45,234 bases of DNA, taken from the NCBI GenBank assembly GCA_038731605.1, contig JAVYQP010000008.1, forward strand, positions 1 to 45,234, given 5' to 3'. Positions 1 to 7,517 of the stretch are shown here, piece by piece; the first letter of the stretch is position 1; each line of letters begins with the position of its first letter. Made by a program: the position numbers and the translations under genes. The DNA comes from WYZ-LMO2 sp038731605 (lineage in GTDB: Archaea > Halobacteriota > Archaeoglobi > Archaeoglobales > Archaeoglobaceae). The notes below the pieces were generated by a model. It was not told where the DNA came from. It made no database searches and saw nothing but the letters and a program-made list of their open reading frames with translations.

Positions 1-1530
1 GCCACCACCGCCCACAGGTGGTCTTGGAGTTGTTGGTGTTGGAGTAGGAGTTGTTGGAGTAGGAGTAGGAGTTGTTGGAGTAGGAGTAGGAGTTGTTGGT
101 GTTGGAGTAGGAGTTGTTGGTGTTGGAGTAGGAGTTGTTGGAGGAGTTGGTGTTATAGGATTCATAAGCGGATACCAGTCCTTGTTGTTGGCATCGATCA
201 CGTAAGGCGTGTCCCCGATTCCATCGCTATCAGATTCGTTTTGCCCAGGGCCACTGTAGTTGTCTGAGCCACTGTAATCGCTCCAGTAGTTACCGCCTAT
301 TGGATAACTAGCGTTCCAAGTGTTAATTGAATTGTAACTCTCAACTTGCTGAGAGTTGTTGATGAAATTATTATTGTAAATCGTGTTGTTTGAGGAATCG
401 TAGAGGTTTATGCCCTTAGTGTTGTTTGAAATGCTGTTGTTCGAAATGACGTTGTTTGATGAAAGCCCAAGGTATATGCCGCCCCAAGTGTTGTTTGAAA
501 AGCTGCTGTTCGAAATCGTGATGTTGCTCGACTCCCAGAGCTCCACTCCAACGCTTGCGTTTGAAATGTTTAGGTTTTCAACCCTTATATTTTGAGATCG
601 AACTAGAACAACTTGACCAGCGTCGCTTATCGTTGAATCCTGAGCGTTCTCAAGGTATACCAAGGGCTTACCGTTAACGGTGTTGTTCTCAACTGTGTTG
701 GAATACGAAGCAAAGACGAAAATTCCGCAGTTTGTGAAAGTGTTTTCAACTATGGTGGTGTTTAATGATTCAACGAGGTGTATGCCAATATAATAGTTGT
801 TTGAAATGCTGTTGTTCGAAATGATGTTGTTTAAGGAACCCGTAAGGAATATGCCACTCACAACGTTGTCTGAAATGCTGTTGTTCGAAATGACGTTGTT
901 TGATGAAAGCCCAAGGTATATGCCCTCAGCGTTGTTTGAAATGCTGTTGTTCGAAATGACGTTGTTTGATGAAAGCCCAAGGTATATGCCAACACCGTTG
1001 TTTGAAATGGTGTTGTTCGAAATCGTGTTGTTTGAAACACTGTAGGGGTATAAGCCGAAGAGGTTTATGCCAACATTGTTGTTTGAAATGCTGTTGTTCG
1101 AAATCGTGTTGTTTGAGGAAGCCACAAGGAATATGCCACTCACAGTGTTGTTTGAAATGCTGCTGTTCGAAATGACGTTGTTTGAGGAAGTGCTGAGGCA
1201 TATGCCATACTCAAAGCTTTCAACTGTAACGTTCGTTATCGTCACGTTAATTCTGTTTTCAAGCTTTATTCCGCACCCTGAGCCTTGCCCGGTAACACTA
1301 TGACCATTGCCATTGATGACTATGTTATCCCTCTCCACGACTATGCCATCGACGCTTGTGTTAACGTCATCGGTGAGATTGTAGGTTACGTAATTGCTCG
1401 TGATCAACGGTGCATCGCTCGGCTCAACGCTTCCATCGGCTCTGAGGTAAATAGTGCCAGTCCAAGCTTGAGCGGAGCCAATAGAGAGAACTAACAACAA
1501 TACAATTGCTAACACCAATCTAACATTCAT
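1..1530 (-). CDS. NosD-like secreted parallel beta-helix protein (partial, C-terminus outside window)
   Basis: The reading frame is open from an ATG at 1530 to the window edge (510 codons), so the gene is truncated only by the window. It starts with a signal peptide (MNVRLVLAIVLLLVLSIGSA, then QA-W). The middle is a long series of repeats of about 23 residues with the pattern NNxISNNxI, the signature of right-handed parallel beta-helix (NosD/CASH-type) proteins. Next comes a motif rich in GNYWSDYSG and DSDGIGDTPYVID, which commonly ends such helices in archaea. After that is a Thr-Pro linker (positions about 25-160) running into Gly residues at the edge. The protein is probably anchored or exposed at the cell surface. 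The linker suggests a further C-terminal domain, such as a membrane anchor, outside the window. Substrate is unknown; surface polysaccharide binding is a guess. The many short plus-strand reading frames here are shadows of the repeats. Confidence 0.85.
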   Translation of the reverse strand, partial: MNVRLVLAIVLLLVLSIGSAQAWTGTIYLRADGSVEPSDAPLITSNYVTYNLTDDVNTSVDGIVVERDNIVINGNGHSVTGQGSGCGIKLENRINVTITNVTVESFEYGICLSTSSNNVISNSSISNNTVSGIFLVASSNNTISNNSISNNNVGINLFGLYPYSVSNNTISNNTISNNGVGIYLGLSSNNVISNNSISNNAEGIYLGLSSNNVISNNSISDNVVSGIFLTGSLNNIISNNSISNNYYIGIHLVESLNTTIVENTFTNCGIFVFASYSNTVENNTVNGKPLVYLENAQDSTISDAGQVVLVRSQNIRVENLNISNASVGVELWESSNITISNSSFSNNTWGGIYLGLSSNNVISNNSISNNTKGINLYDSSNNTIYNNNFINNSQQVESYNSINTWNASYPIGGNYWSDYSGSDNYSGPGQNESDSDGIGDTPYVIDANNKDWYPLMNPITPTPPTTPTPTPTTPTPTPTTPTPTPTTPTPTPTTPTPTPTTPRPPVGGGG

Positions 1531-1594
1531 AATTTTTTTGCTCACTAACTCTTTAAAAAGTTTTCGCCCCCAATTTTTAAATTTATCACTTTTT

Positions 1595-3349
1595 CTAAAA
1601 CCTGTAGTAATACTCCCCCATCGCCTTCTGCTCTCTGTCCAGCTTTGAATCGAGTTTGTTAACCCTGGGTCTCTTTGTCTCCTCGTCCCTTCTGAACGTT
1701 ATTCCGAGCCTTGAAAGGAATGCGTTCATCCCTTCTCTCATCCCCCTTGGACGTTTTGCAACTCCAGCTTTTCCAGGCTCGCCGTCGAAGAGTAGAATCC
1801 TGTCGCTGACCATATCGATGAAGTATATGTCGTGGTCAACAACAAGGACACTTTTTGAGTTGTTCAATGCGAATCTCCTTATCATCCTCGCCACTTCGCT
1901 TCTCTGCTCCACATCGAGATGCGCAGTCGGCTCATCGAGCAAGTAGAGATCCGCATCCCTCAAAAGACATGCGACGATTGCAACTCTCTGCAGTTCTCCC
2001 CCACTCAAATCTGCGATGTTTCTGTCCATGAGCTCGTCGATCGAAAGAGGCTTTAGAAACTCGGTTTTAACGTAAGATGAGTATATCATGGGGTTGATCT
2101 TCCTGAGAAAAGTCTCGACATTCTCTTCAATGTCTCCTTTCACATACTGCGGTTTGTAGCTCACCTTCAGATCTATTTTGAACTTCTTCTCATCGTCTTC
2201 GAGAACTCCTGCGAGCACCTTTACAAACGTAGACTTCCCAATAGCGTTCGCACCTACAATGCCGAGGACTTCGCCAACTCTTAGATCTCCGCCTTCAGCA
2301 ATGAGCCTAAAGCCATCTAAGGTCTTTGTAAACGTTGGATATTCTAAAAGGATTTTGTCTGAAACGCTGTCCCTTGGTTGCAGGATTTCGAATTCGATCC
2401 TTCGTTCTCTTATCCGAATGTTCTCCTCTGCAAGATAACCGCCAAGATACTGGTTTATCCCCACCCTTGCGGACTTCGGGCTTGTGAACACGCCGTAAAC
2501 TCCGGGAACGCCGTAAGTTATGTGAACAAAGTCTGCGAGCATGTCAAGAATCGCTAAATCGTGCTCGACGATCATCACAGTTCTCTCCTTCGAAAGCTCT
2601 CTTATCGTATTCGCAACCGAAATCCGCTGGTAGATGTCGAGATACGGCGTTACTTCGTCGAAGAAGTAGAATTCCGCATCCCTCATGTAACAAACTGCAA
2701 TTGCCACTCTCTGCAGTTCTCCTCCGCTCAAATCAGCGAGGTTTCTGTCGAGAGAGTTTTTCAGATTCAACTTTTCAACCACTAAATCGAGAACGTCTCT
2801 TTCATCGAACTTCTCGAGCAGATCTTTTGTTTTCCCCTTGAAGACTTTTGGGATCGTTTCTATATACTGTGGCTTTATGCTCGCCTTTATCTTTCCATCG
2901 CGGAGCTTCTTTAGGTAGTCCATGAGCTCGGAGCCAGAAAACCTCTCGATCACCTCATCCCAATCGGCGCTCTCTTTTCCAAGGTTTGGCTTTAGTTGCC
3001 CAGAGAGAATCTTCACTGCGGTGCTTTTTCCAGTCCCGTTCGCACCCAAGATGCCGACAACGTAACCTTTTCTTGGCACCGGTAGATTGTAGAGGATGAA
3101 GCCATTGGTGCCGTAGCGGTGGACTTCTCTGCCTTCGAGTCTTTCAGGAAGCCCAACGATGCTTATAGCCTTCATTGGACACTTCTTGACACATATCCCA
3201 CAACCTACACAGAGCTTCTCCGAGATTATCGCCTTTTCTGCAATCACGACGGTTTCGTCACCAGTTCTAACCTTTGGACAGTATTTCAAGCACTCCTGCC
3301 CGCATTTCTTCGGCTGGCATCTCTCTTTATCGATCACAGCTATTCGCAT
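1595..3349 (-). CDS. ABCE1/RLI ribosome recycling ATPase
   Basis: This 584-residue protein is the archaeal ABCE1 (RNase L inhibitor homologue), which splits ribosomes after termination together with aRF1 or aPelota. The N-terminus has two 4Fe-4S ferredoxin-type clusters (CQPKKCGQECLKYCP, and CVGCGICVKKCPMKAI near residues 45-60). Two ABC ATPase domains follow, each with a Walker A (GANGTGKST; GANAIGKST), an LSGGELQRVAIA-type signature and a Walker B with FFDE or LLDE. I chose the ATG at 3349 because family members begin MRIAVIDKERC; a longer frame from a TTG at 3394 adds 15 residues that look unrelated. It is divergent from the RibBA-like gene, and the two share a short AT-rich promoter around 3383-3392. 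All expected motifs are intact. Confidence 0.96.
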   Translation of the reverse strand: MRIAVIDKERCQPKKCGQECLKYCPKVRTGDETVVIAEKAIISEKLCVGCGICVKKCPMKAISIVGLPERLEGREVHRYGTNGFILYNLPVPRKGYVVGILGANGTGKSTAVKILSGQLKPNLGKESADWDEVIERFSGSELMDYLKKLRDGKIKASIKPQYIETIPKVFKGKTKDLLEKFDERDVLDLVVEKLNLKNSLDRNLADLSGGELQRVAIAVCYMRDAEFYFFDEVTPYLDIYQRISVANTIRELSKERTVMIVEHDLAILDMLADFVHITYGVPGVYGVFTSPKSARVGINQYLGGYLAEENIRIRERRIEFEILQPRDSVSDKILLEYPTFTKTLDGFRLIAEGGDLRVGEVLGIVGANAIGKSTFVKVLAGVLEDDEKKFKIDLKVSYKPQYVKGDIEENVETFLRKINPMIYSSYVKTEFLKPLSIDELMDRNIADLSGGELQRVAIVACLLRDADLYLLDEPTAHLDVEQRSEVARMIRRFALNNSKSVLVVDHDIYFIDMVSDRILLFDGEPGKAGVAKRPRGMREGMNAFLSRLGITFRRDEETKRPRVNKLDSKLDREQKAMGEYYYRF

Positions 3350-3382
3350 CCTTGGAGCGGTGAGCGACTGGGTATAAGAACA

Positions 3383-3392
3383 TTTATATCGC
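3383..3392. promoter_or_regulatory. Divergent TATA element between ABCE1 and ribBA-like gene
   Basis: TTTATATC on the plus strand lies about 25 bases before the ATG at 3412, the spacing expected for a leaderless archaeal transcript. Its complement GATATAAA faces the ABCE1 start on the other strand. Only about 62 bases separate the two start codons, so one AT-rich core probably serves both directions. This is inference from sequence spacing. Confidence 0.5.
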
Positions 3393-3411
3393 AAGACGCT
3401 CTTTGAAACTC

Positions 3412-4554
3412 ATGCAGGATCTCGTCTCCCAGCTCAGAAGGGGGGACTTCGTGATCGTGTGCGAAGATGAGAAGTGCTTTCTCTGCACACCCGCCGAGAC
3501 TATAACTGCGGAAAAAATAATCTTCCTTATGAGGAACTGTGACGAGATTCGCCTCTCATTGCCGTGGAGCAAGATTCTTTCCTTAGGTTTAAACAAGTTC
3601 TTCTACTTCAACGGGAATCTAATTGCAGTCGACCCGAAGAAGTGGGCTATTTCAGCTGAAGATAGAGCTGAATTTATAAAAAAAATTGTAAATTCTACGC
3701 TCGAGATCTCCGAAATCAAGTTCCCCGGCAGGATTTTCATCGAGGAGACGAAGAAGATAGGAGTCTTAGAACGCCCAGGAATAGCTGAAGCTTGCTCCGA
3801 TCTTGCAAAGCTCTCGGGATTTAGTCCATACGCAGTTTACGCACCCCTGATGACTCCCGAAGGAAAAGTTGCAAACAGGAGTTATGCGGAGAGCTTCGCA
3901 AAGGAGAACGCAATGCAGATCGTGGACATACGAGATCTCATAGAGTTTCGACTCAAAACAGAGAAAATCGTTGAGAGAGCGGTTGAGGCGACTTTGCCAA
4001 CGAAGTTCTACGGAACCTTTAGAGCTTTAGGCTACAGAACTCCCTTGGGCGAGATACTGGTTCTTGTGAAGGGAAACGTGAGCGACGGAGATGTGCTCGT
4101 TCGAATCCACTCAGAGTGCTTAACAGGCGATGTCATTCATTCTTTGCGTTGCGATTGCGGGGAGCAGTTGGAAAGTGCGTTGAAAATGATAGACAGGGAA
4201 GGAAAAGGAATCCTCATCTACATGCGTGGACACGAGGGCAGGGGGATAGGGCTCATAAACAAGCTAATGGCGTATAAGCTACAGGAGAATGGGATCGATA
4301 CCGTGGATGCAAACATAAAGCTTGGATTTCCGGCGGATATGCGAAGCTACGGTGTCGCAGCACAGATACTGATGGATCTCGGGGTTAAGAGCATAAGATT
4401 GCTGACAAACAACCCATCTAAGATCGAAGAACTCGCAAAATACGGATTCAGGGTTAAGAGAGAGGCGATAGAGGTTGAGCCAACCGAAGTGAACTTGGCA
4501 TACCTAAGGGCAAAGAAGGACAAAATGGGGCATTTCCTTTGCATCAACGATTGA
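3412..4554 (+). CDS. RibBA-like protein: degenerate DHBP synthase domain fused to GTP cyclohydrolase II
   Basis: The C-terminal half (from about residue 180) is a well-conserved GTP cyclohydrolase II. It has the zinc-binding cysteines (ECLTGDVIHSLRCDCGEQL), the GHEGRGIGL catalytic loop and the LLTNNPSKIEEL stretch. It should convert GTP to 2,5-diamino-6-ribosylaminopyrimidinone phosphate for riboflavin and F420/FAD synthesis. The N-terminal half resembles 3,4-dihydroxy-2-butanone-4-phosphate synthase (RibB) in layout, for example LERPGIAEACSDLAKLSG. However, the RibB acidic motif (DDxxREnEGD) is not seen and the usual RPGHTEA histidine is Ile, so RibB activity is doubtful. The frame extends to a TTG at 3403, but the ATG at 3412 fits a leaderless start from the TATA box. 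Total 380 residues, normal for a RibBA fusion. Confidence 0.85.
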   Translation: MQDLVSQLRRGDFVIVCEDEKCFLCTPAETITAEKIIFLMRNCDEIRLSLPWSKILSLGLNKFFYFNGNLIAVDPKKWAISAEDRAEFIKKIVNSTLEISEIKFPGRIFIEETKKIGVLERPGIAEACSDLAKLSGFSPYAVYAPLMTPEGKVANRSYAESFAKENAMQIVDIRDLIEFRLKTEKIVERAVEATLPTKFYGTFRALGYRTPLGEILVLVKGNVSDGDVLVRIHSECLTGDVIHSLRCDCGEQLESALKMIDREGKGILIYMRGHEGRGIGLINKLMAYKLQENGIDTVDANIKLGFPADMRSYGVAAQILMDLGVKSIRLLTNNPSKIEELAKYGFRVKREAIEVEPTEVNLAYLRAKKDKMGHFLCIND

Positions 4555-5019
4555 TTTTCAAATCTGTCGGACTTCATTCTTTTTATTCTTTCTCTTTCTT
4601 CTCCTTCTTTGTATTTAAAATTTCCATAAAGATCTGAGCTAATAGAGCTCGTAGGGAGAGCAAACTTGAGAGGTTATCCTTTTCGCCAAAGAAGGCGAAA
4701 CTCGATAGTTGGTTGGAGGTGGAATTTTACCGAGAGAAATTTCAAAATTTAACATCGAGCTGAAAAAGAACTTGAAATACCCAACAGGGTGATCTTGTCG
4801 TTGTTTCCACTAGCGAGGCTAAAGAGTCGATTGAGCAATCCTAACCATTTTGTCCGGCAAAAGGAATTTAAGTTGGTGTAAGGAAAATCTTTTTTGTGCT
4901 TAAAACTTCCCAAACTCTTTTTATCTCAGCACAATCGCCGAAGTGGTGTCAAGGCTCTCAAAACACAACATTCATATACCTACCGGTCTTTAAAAGACTG
5001 AACATCGGAGGGCGCAATT
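4555..5019. other. Intergenic region of 465 bases, no intact gene
   Basis: No convincing intact gene is present. I see two small hairpins: GAGCT/AGCTC (4636-4650, loop AATAG) and TTTCGCC/GGCGAAA (4681-4700, loop AAAGAA). Broken coding-like stretches follow at about 4690-4850: one frame reads KLDSWLEVEFYREKF and another, shifted by one base, reads GDLVVVSTSEAKESIEQS before a stop. This may be a decayed gene fragment, but I do not recognise it. A promoter for the following tRNA is expected near the 3' end; a candidate is ATTCATATACC around 4970. Confidence 0.4.
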
Positions 5020-5094
5020 GGGCCCGTGGCTCAGCCAGGACAGAGCGACGGCCTTCTAAGCCGTAGATCGCGGGTTCAAATCCCGCCGGGTCCG
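5020..5094 (+). tRNA. tRNA-Arg (anticodon UCU)
   Basis: The 75-base sequence folds as a tRNA. The acceptor stem is GGGCCCG with CGGGTCC (one G-U pair). The anticodon arm is ACGGC-CTTCTAA-GCCGT, giving UCU, and the T arm is GCGGG-TTCAAAT-CCCGC. The discriminator base is G, and the CCA end is not encoded. The D arm GTGGCTCAGCCAGGACAG fits. UCU reads AGA/AGG arginine codons. The 3' end appears to have served as an integration site: an imperfect copy lies at 6751-6776, after a set of decayed accessory genes. Confidence 0.96.
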
Positions 5095-5098
5095 TTTT
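5073..5098 (+). repeat. Putative attachment site in the tRNA-Arg 3' end (copy 1)
   Basis: This stretch covers the T arm and acceptor end of tRNA-Arg and four following T residues. It matches 6751-6776 at 22 of 26 positions; the mismatches are at 5074, 5077, 5082 and 5090. The pairing of an intact tRNA end with a degraded copy about 1.7 kb downstream is the usual trace of a tRNA-targeting integrative element. Confidence 0.5.
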
Positions 5099-5150
5099 GT
5101 TAAAGAGGGGGGTTTTATATCTCTTTTTTAAAGGGAAAACAGAGCCAATA

Positions 5151-5273
5151 TGATACTCTAACGCTGAGAAGTGAAGCCTTAAGGCTGGGTATTGAGATGA
5201 TATGGAGAGTTGTGGTCTACGTTCGGAGAAAAGCGCTTTACCCGTGAAGAAGCATTGAAAGCTCTGGAACGTC
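5151..5273 (+). pseudogene. Unrecognised coding remnant inside the decayed insertion
   Basis: Two overlapping broken frames look protein-like: LRSEALRLGIEMIWRVVVYV, and in another frame TFGEKRFTREEALKALERLE followed by GDAFKRWT and a stop. Neither has a clear start and stop. The second looks like a helical DNA-binding segment, but that is only an impression. It lies just after tRNA-Arg and before the methylase remnant, so it is probably part of the same decayed element. Confidence 0.3.
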
Positions 5274-5936
5274 TTGAAGGAGATGCCTTTAAAAGATGGA
5301 CTTAGCCCAGAGGAAGCAGACAAAGAATCTCGTTCCGAAGTTTACCATGATTTCGTTTTAACCGACGAACGTCTTTGGGAAAACATTAGAAGCAATCCTC
5401 TTCGCTTACCCGAGAACTTTTCAAAGGTTCTGAAGATAATTGCCGAGAAAAATCCAGAGCTAAAGGGTGTTGTAGACAGAGCGGATTTCATACACTCCGC
5501 AAAAAGCAAAGATAACTTGGAAATATTGAGGCAACTCGTTGAGCTTTTCAGCAAGAAAAAACTATACGAGGTCTCTCCTGATATCTTAGGGGAAGCTTAC
5601 GAATGGTTTCTTCGCTACTTTGCTCCTGAGAAAGCTAAGGCGAGATTTATGGGGGAAAAAGTTTACAACCCCGTGCTGTGGCTCCAGAGGCATGCTAGTC
5701 ATTTTCCACAAGCATGTGAAAGAACTCTATGGCGAAAGTGAAGTTAAGAGGCCCTCTTATAGACAAGAGGCGAATCTGAAGATGATGAAGATGTTTTGAA
5801 GAAGGGTGATTGGGCTTGGATTCAGCACATGATTGCAATGGCAAATGAGAACGGAAGAACTGGAATCGTGATAGACAACGGTTGTCTTTTCAGAGGGGGC
5901 AGTTGTTCGAGCAAAAAGAATGTTGCACTAATCTGA
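5274..5936 (+). pseudogene. Remnant of a type I restriction-modification methylase subunit (HsdM)
   Basis: The first open part (5274-5741, 155 residues) resembles the N-terminal helical region of HsdM, with the typical DILGEAYEWFLRYFAPEKAK stretch that precedes the methylase core. Soon after, the frame shifts. KHVKELYGESEVKR followed by RQEAN appears in one frame. Then GDWAWIQHMIAMANENGRTG and a following IDNGCLFRGG appear in another, ending at a stop at 5934-5936. In family members these last motifs surround the methylase core. Here the SAM-binding segment and the NPPF/NPPY catalytic motif between them are missing, so the gene is deleted and frameshifted. It should not make an active methylase. 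No HsdS or HsdR is visible. Confidence 0.75.
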
Positions 5937-6110
5937 AACTCGTATGTCTTCCGGAGCAAATGATAAAGACGTGATCTTCCACGAGCTGATTCATCTGAAG
6001 TATAGAAGACACGATCAAAATTTCTGGTAAACAATAAGCCGGGAATTCCCGGATTATAAGCAAAAGGAGAAGAAAATTGCTTGAAGACTGGTTCTACACA
6101 GAAATCTTGT
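5935..6110 (+). pseudogene. Remnant of a DUF45/YgjP-like zinc metallopeptidase
   Basis: Broken frames carry LVCLPEQMIK, then (after a shift) VIFHELIHLKYRRHDQNFW, a stop codon, and TISREFPDYKQKEKK. HELIHLKYRRHDQNFW matches the HExxH-containing region of the DUF45 (YgjP, M48-like) family, in which HELxHLxxxxHxxxFW is typical. Such genes often accompany type I restriction loci, which fits the HsdM remnant just upstream. A frameshift and an in-frame stop make this a pseudogene fragment. Confidence 0.65.
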
Positions 6111-6180
6111 TCCAAAATCTGACAAAGGTAACAGATTAAAGGAGGATAAAAAATTTAAAAATCAAAAGACTTGGAGTTTT

Positions 6181-6675
6181 ATGGACTATTGGATCTTTGT
6201 AGCAAAGGATTTTGAAGATGTAACCGCCCTAGAAAAATTTAAGATTGCAAAGGAGAAACTTCTATGGGGATTTTGGCATAGAGAAGCTGGAGAGAAGCAA
6301 ATAAAATACTGGAGAGATTTTAAAAAACTATACGATGAAATAAAACACCTTGATATGGTGTTTTTCCAAAGAGTTGACACGGAAAGTATACATGGTTTTG
6401 GCATAGTCAAAAGAAAATACGAGGACTTTAAAACGCTTATTTGGCCAGATGAGCAGAAACGGGGACAAGTCCTTTATCCATACAGAGTTTCGTTTTATTT
6501 GTTGTTCTTTTCTGAGGATCCTCTAGCGACTTATTCTCCAATAGAGGCAGAAGCTAAGAAAGAGGGGCGTTTTGTGATTGGTTATGGAATTGGGAAGCTA
6601 CTTGGCTCCGAAGTCAAACAAATCGTGGCAGAGATGGAGGAAAAGAAGCTGTGGTTAGGGACTATAGATGCCTGA
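6181..6675 (+). CDS. EVE/PUA-like domain protein, hypothetical
   Basis: This is a 164-residue soluble protein with an intact frame, unlike the genes just before it. The start MDYWIFVAKD, the central WGFWHREAGEKQIKYWRDFKKL with a following DMVFFQRVDTESIHGFGIV, and the later YRVSFYLLFF resemble the layout of EVE/ASCH/PUA-like beta-barrel domains. These bind modified bases or RNA and are often found beside modification-dependent restriction genes. I see no catalytic motif. It lies within the decayed insertion downstream of tRNA-Arg, 70 bases after the metallopeptidase remnant and upstream of the second copy of the tRNA end. The family call is tentative and rests on pattern impression only. Confidence 0.5.
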   Translation: MDYWIFVAKDFEDVTALEKFKIAKEKLLWGFWHREAGEKQIKYWRDFKKLYDEIKHLDMVFFQRVDTESIHGFGIVKRKYEDFKTLIWPDEQKRGQVLYPYRVSFYLLFFSEDPLATYSPIEAEAKKEGRFVIGYGIGKLLGSEVKQIVAEMEEKKLWLGTIDA

Positions 6676-6750
6676 TTTAGAGGTCGGTAGCTTGGGACAA
6701 AAAAGTTGAGAAATTTCTGAAATAGACAGAATAAATCTCTGTTAAGTGAA

Positions 6751-6776
6751 GCTTAAAATTCCGCCGGATCCGTTTT
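6751..6776 (+). repeat. Degraded copy of the tRNA-Arg 3' end (putative attachment site copy 2)
   Basis: It matches the tRNA end at 5073-5098 at 22 of 26 positions, including CCGCCGG, TCCG and the following T run. The four differences would break the T stem, so this is not a functional tRNA part. It marks the likely right boundary of a decayed integrated element spanning about 5095-6776. Confidence 0.5.
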
Positions 6777-6805
6777 TTGCAATTTTGCTTCTCTTTCAGC
6801 CAATT

Positions 6806-7462
6806 TTACTGGATCAAACCCCCGCCACCGCCTCCTCCACCTGTTTTGTTCACTTGAACCCAACCAGAAAAGACCGCTCTATGGATGAAATAGTAACCAG
6901 GCCAATTTATGTGCCCATAGCTTTGGGGAATTTCGGATAAAGGCGACCAAGGGGAAGTTGGGTTACCCTTGTTATCGACCCAAGCCCACAAAAATACGTC
7001 TGGTCCTGTTTTCTTGAAAGCGTAGCGCTTGCCGTCGACTGTAACCAAGTTCGGGCTATAGAAGATGCCCAAGGGGAAGATTTCAACAAAATGGCTACCA
7101 ACCGGTGCAGAGATCGTGACGCTTTGCGGATCGGTCAAAATGTAAGCGTTTGTGCCAACAGGGCTGTAAACCGCTGGGAAGTCACCATAGAAATCGTTAT
7201 CGACAAAAACCCGGTATCCCCAAATGACACTGCATTGGAAAGATGGGACCCATTCGTTGTGAAGCTCTTCCTCCCAAGACTGCATTGAAGGTCTGGCGGG
7301 AAATGAAACTACCGCCTGACCCGTGTTCGCACCTCTTGTTGTGATAGTCTTGTTCCCCGCAATTCCCGCTGGTTGCTCCCCTTTCCAACTATAAAGCACC
7401 AGAGAGACGACGAGAATCGAAACGCAGAGAACTACGATGAGTGCACGCCTGGATGTGCGCAT
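6806..7462 (-). CDS. Membrane-anchored extracytoplasmic protein with Gly-rich tail, unknown function
   Basis: The protein has 218 residues. An N-terminal hydrophobic segment (about residues 8-26, ALIVVLCVSILVVSLVLYSW) follows MRTSRR, so it is either a signal anchor or a signal peptide. The rest is an aromatic-rich beta-type sequence (GYRVFVDNDFYGDF, HINWPGYYFIHRAVFSGW). It ends in an unbroken run of Gly residues and LIQ. I do not recognise a family. An AT-rich element (around 7480-7495) precedes the ATG at 7462 and could serve as a promoter. It is the first gene outside the decayed insertion on the right side. Confidence 0.7.
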   Translation of the reverse strand: MRTSRRALIVVLCVSILVVSLVLYSWKGEQPAGIAGNKTITTRGANTGQAVVSFPARPSMQSWEEELHNEWVPSFQCSVIWGYRVFVDNDFYGDFPAVYSPVGTNAYILTDPQSVTISAPVGSHFVEIFPLGIFYSPNLVTVDGKRYAFKKTGPDVFLWAWVDNKGNPTSPWSPLSEIPQSYGHINWPGYYFIHRAVFSGWVQVNKTGGGGGGGGLIQ

Positions 7463-7517
7463 GCCACTATATGCGGTGTGAATTTATAAATTTTGTGGAC
7501 TATAAAAATTCTAAAAA

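Noticed and set aside
410..1303. Several plus-strand and alternative-frame reading frames with repeated LLFEMTLF-type sequence
   Set aside because: They are shadows of the minus-strand beta-helix repeats, which have a signal peptide, a consistent fold pattern and an open frame across the whole region.
4555..5019. C/D box small RNA
   Set aside because: I could not find a convincing pair of C (RTGATGA) and D (CTGA) boxes at the right spacing.
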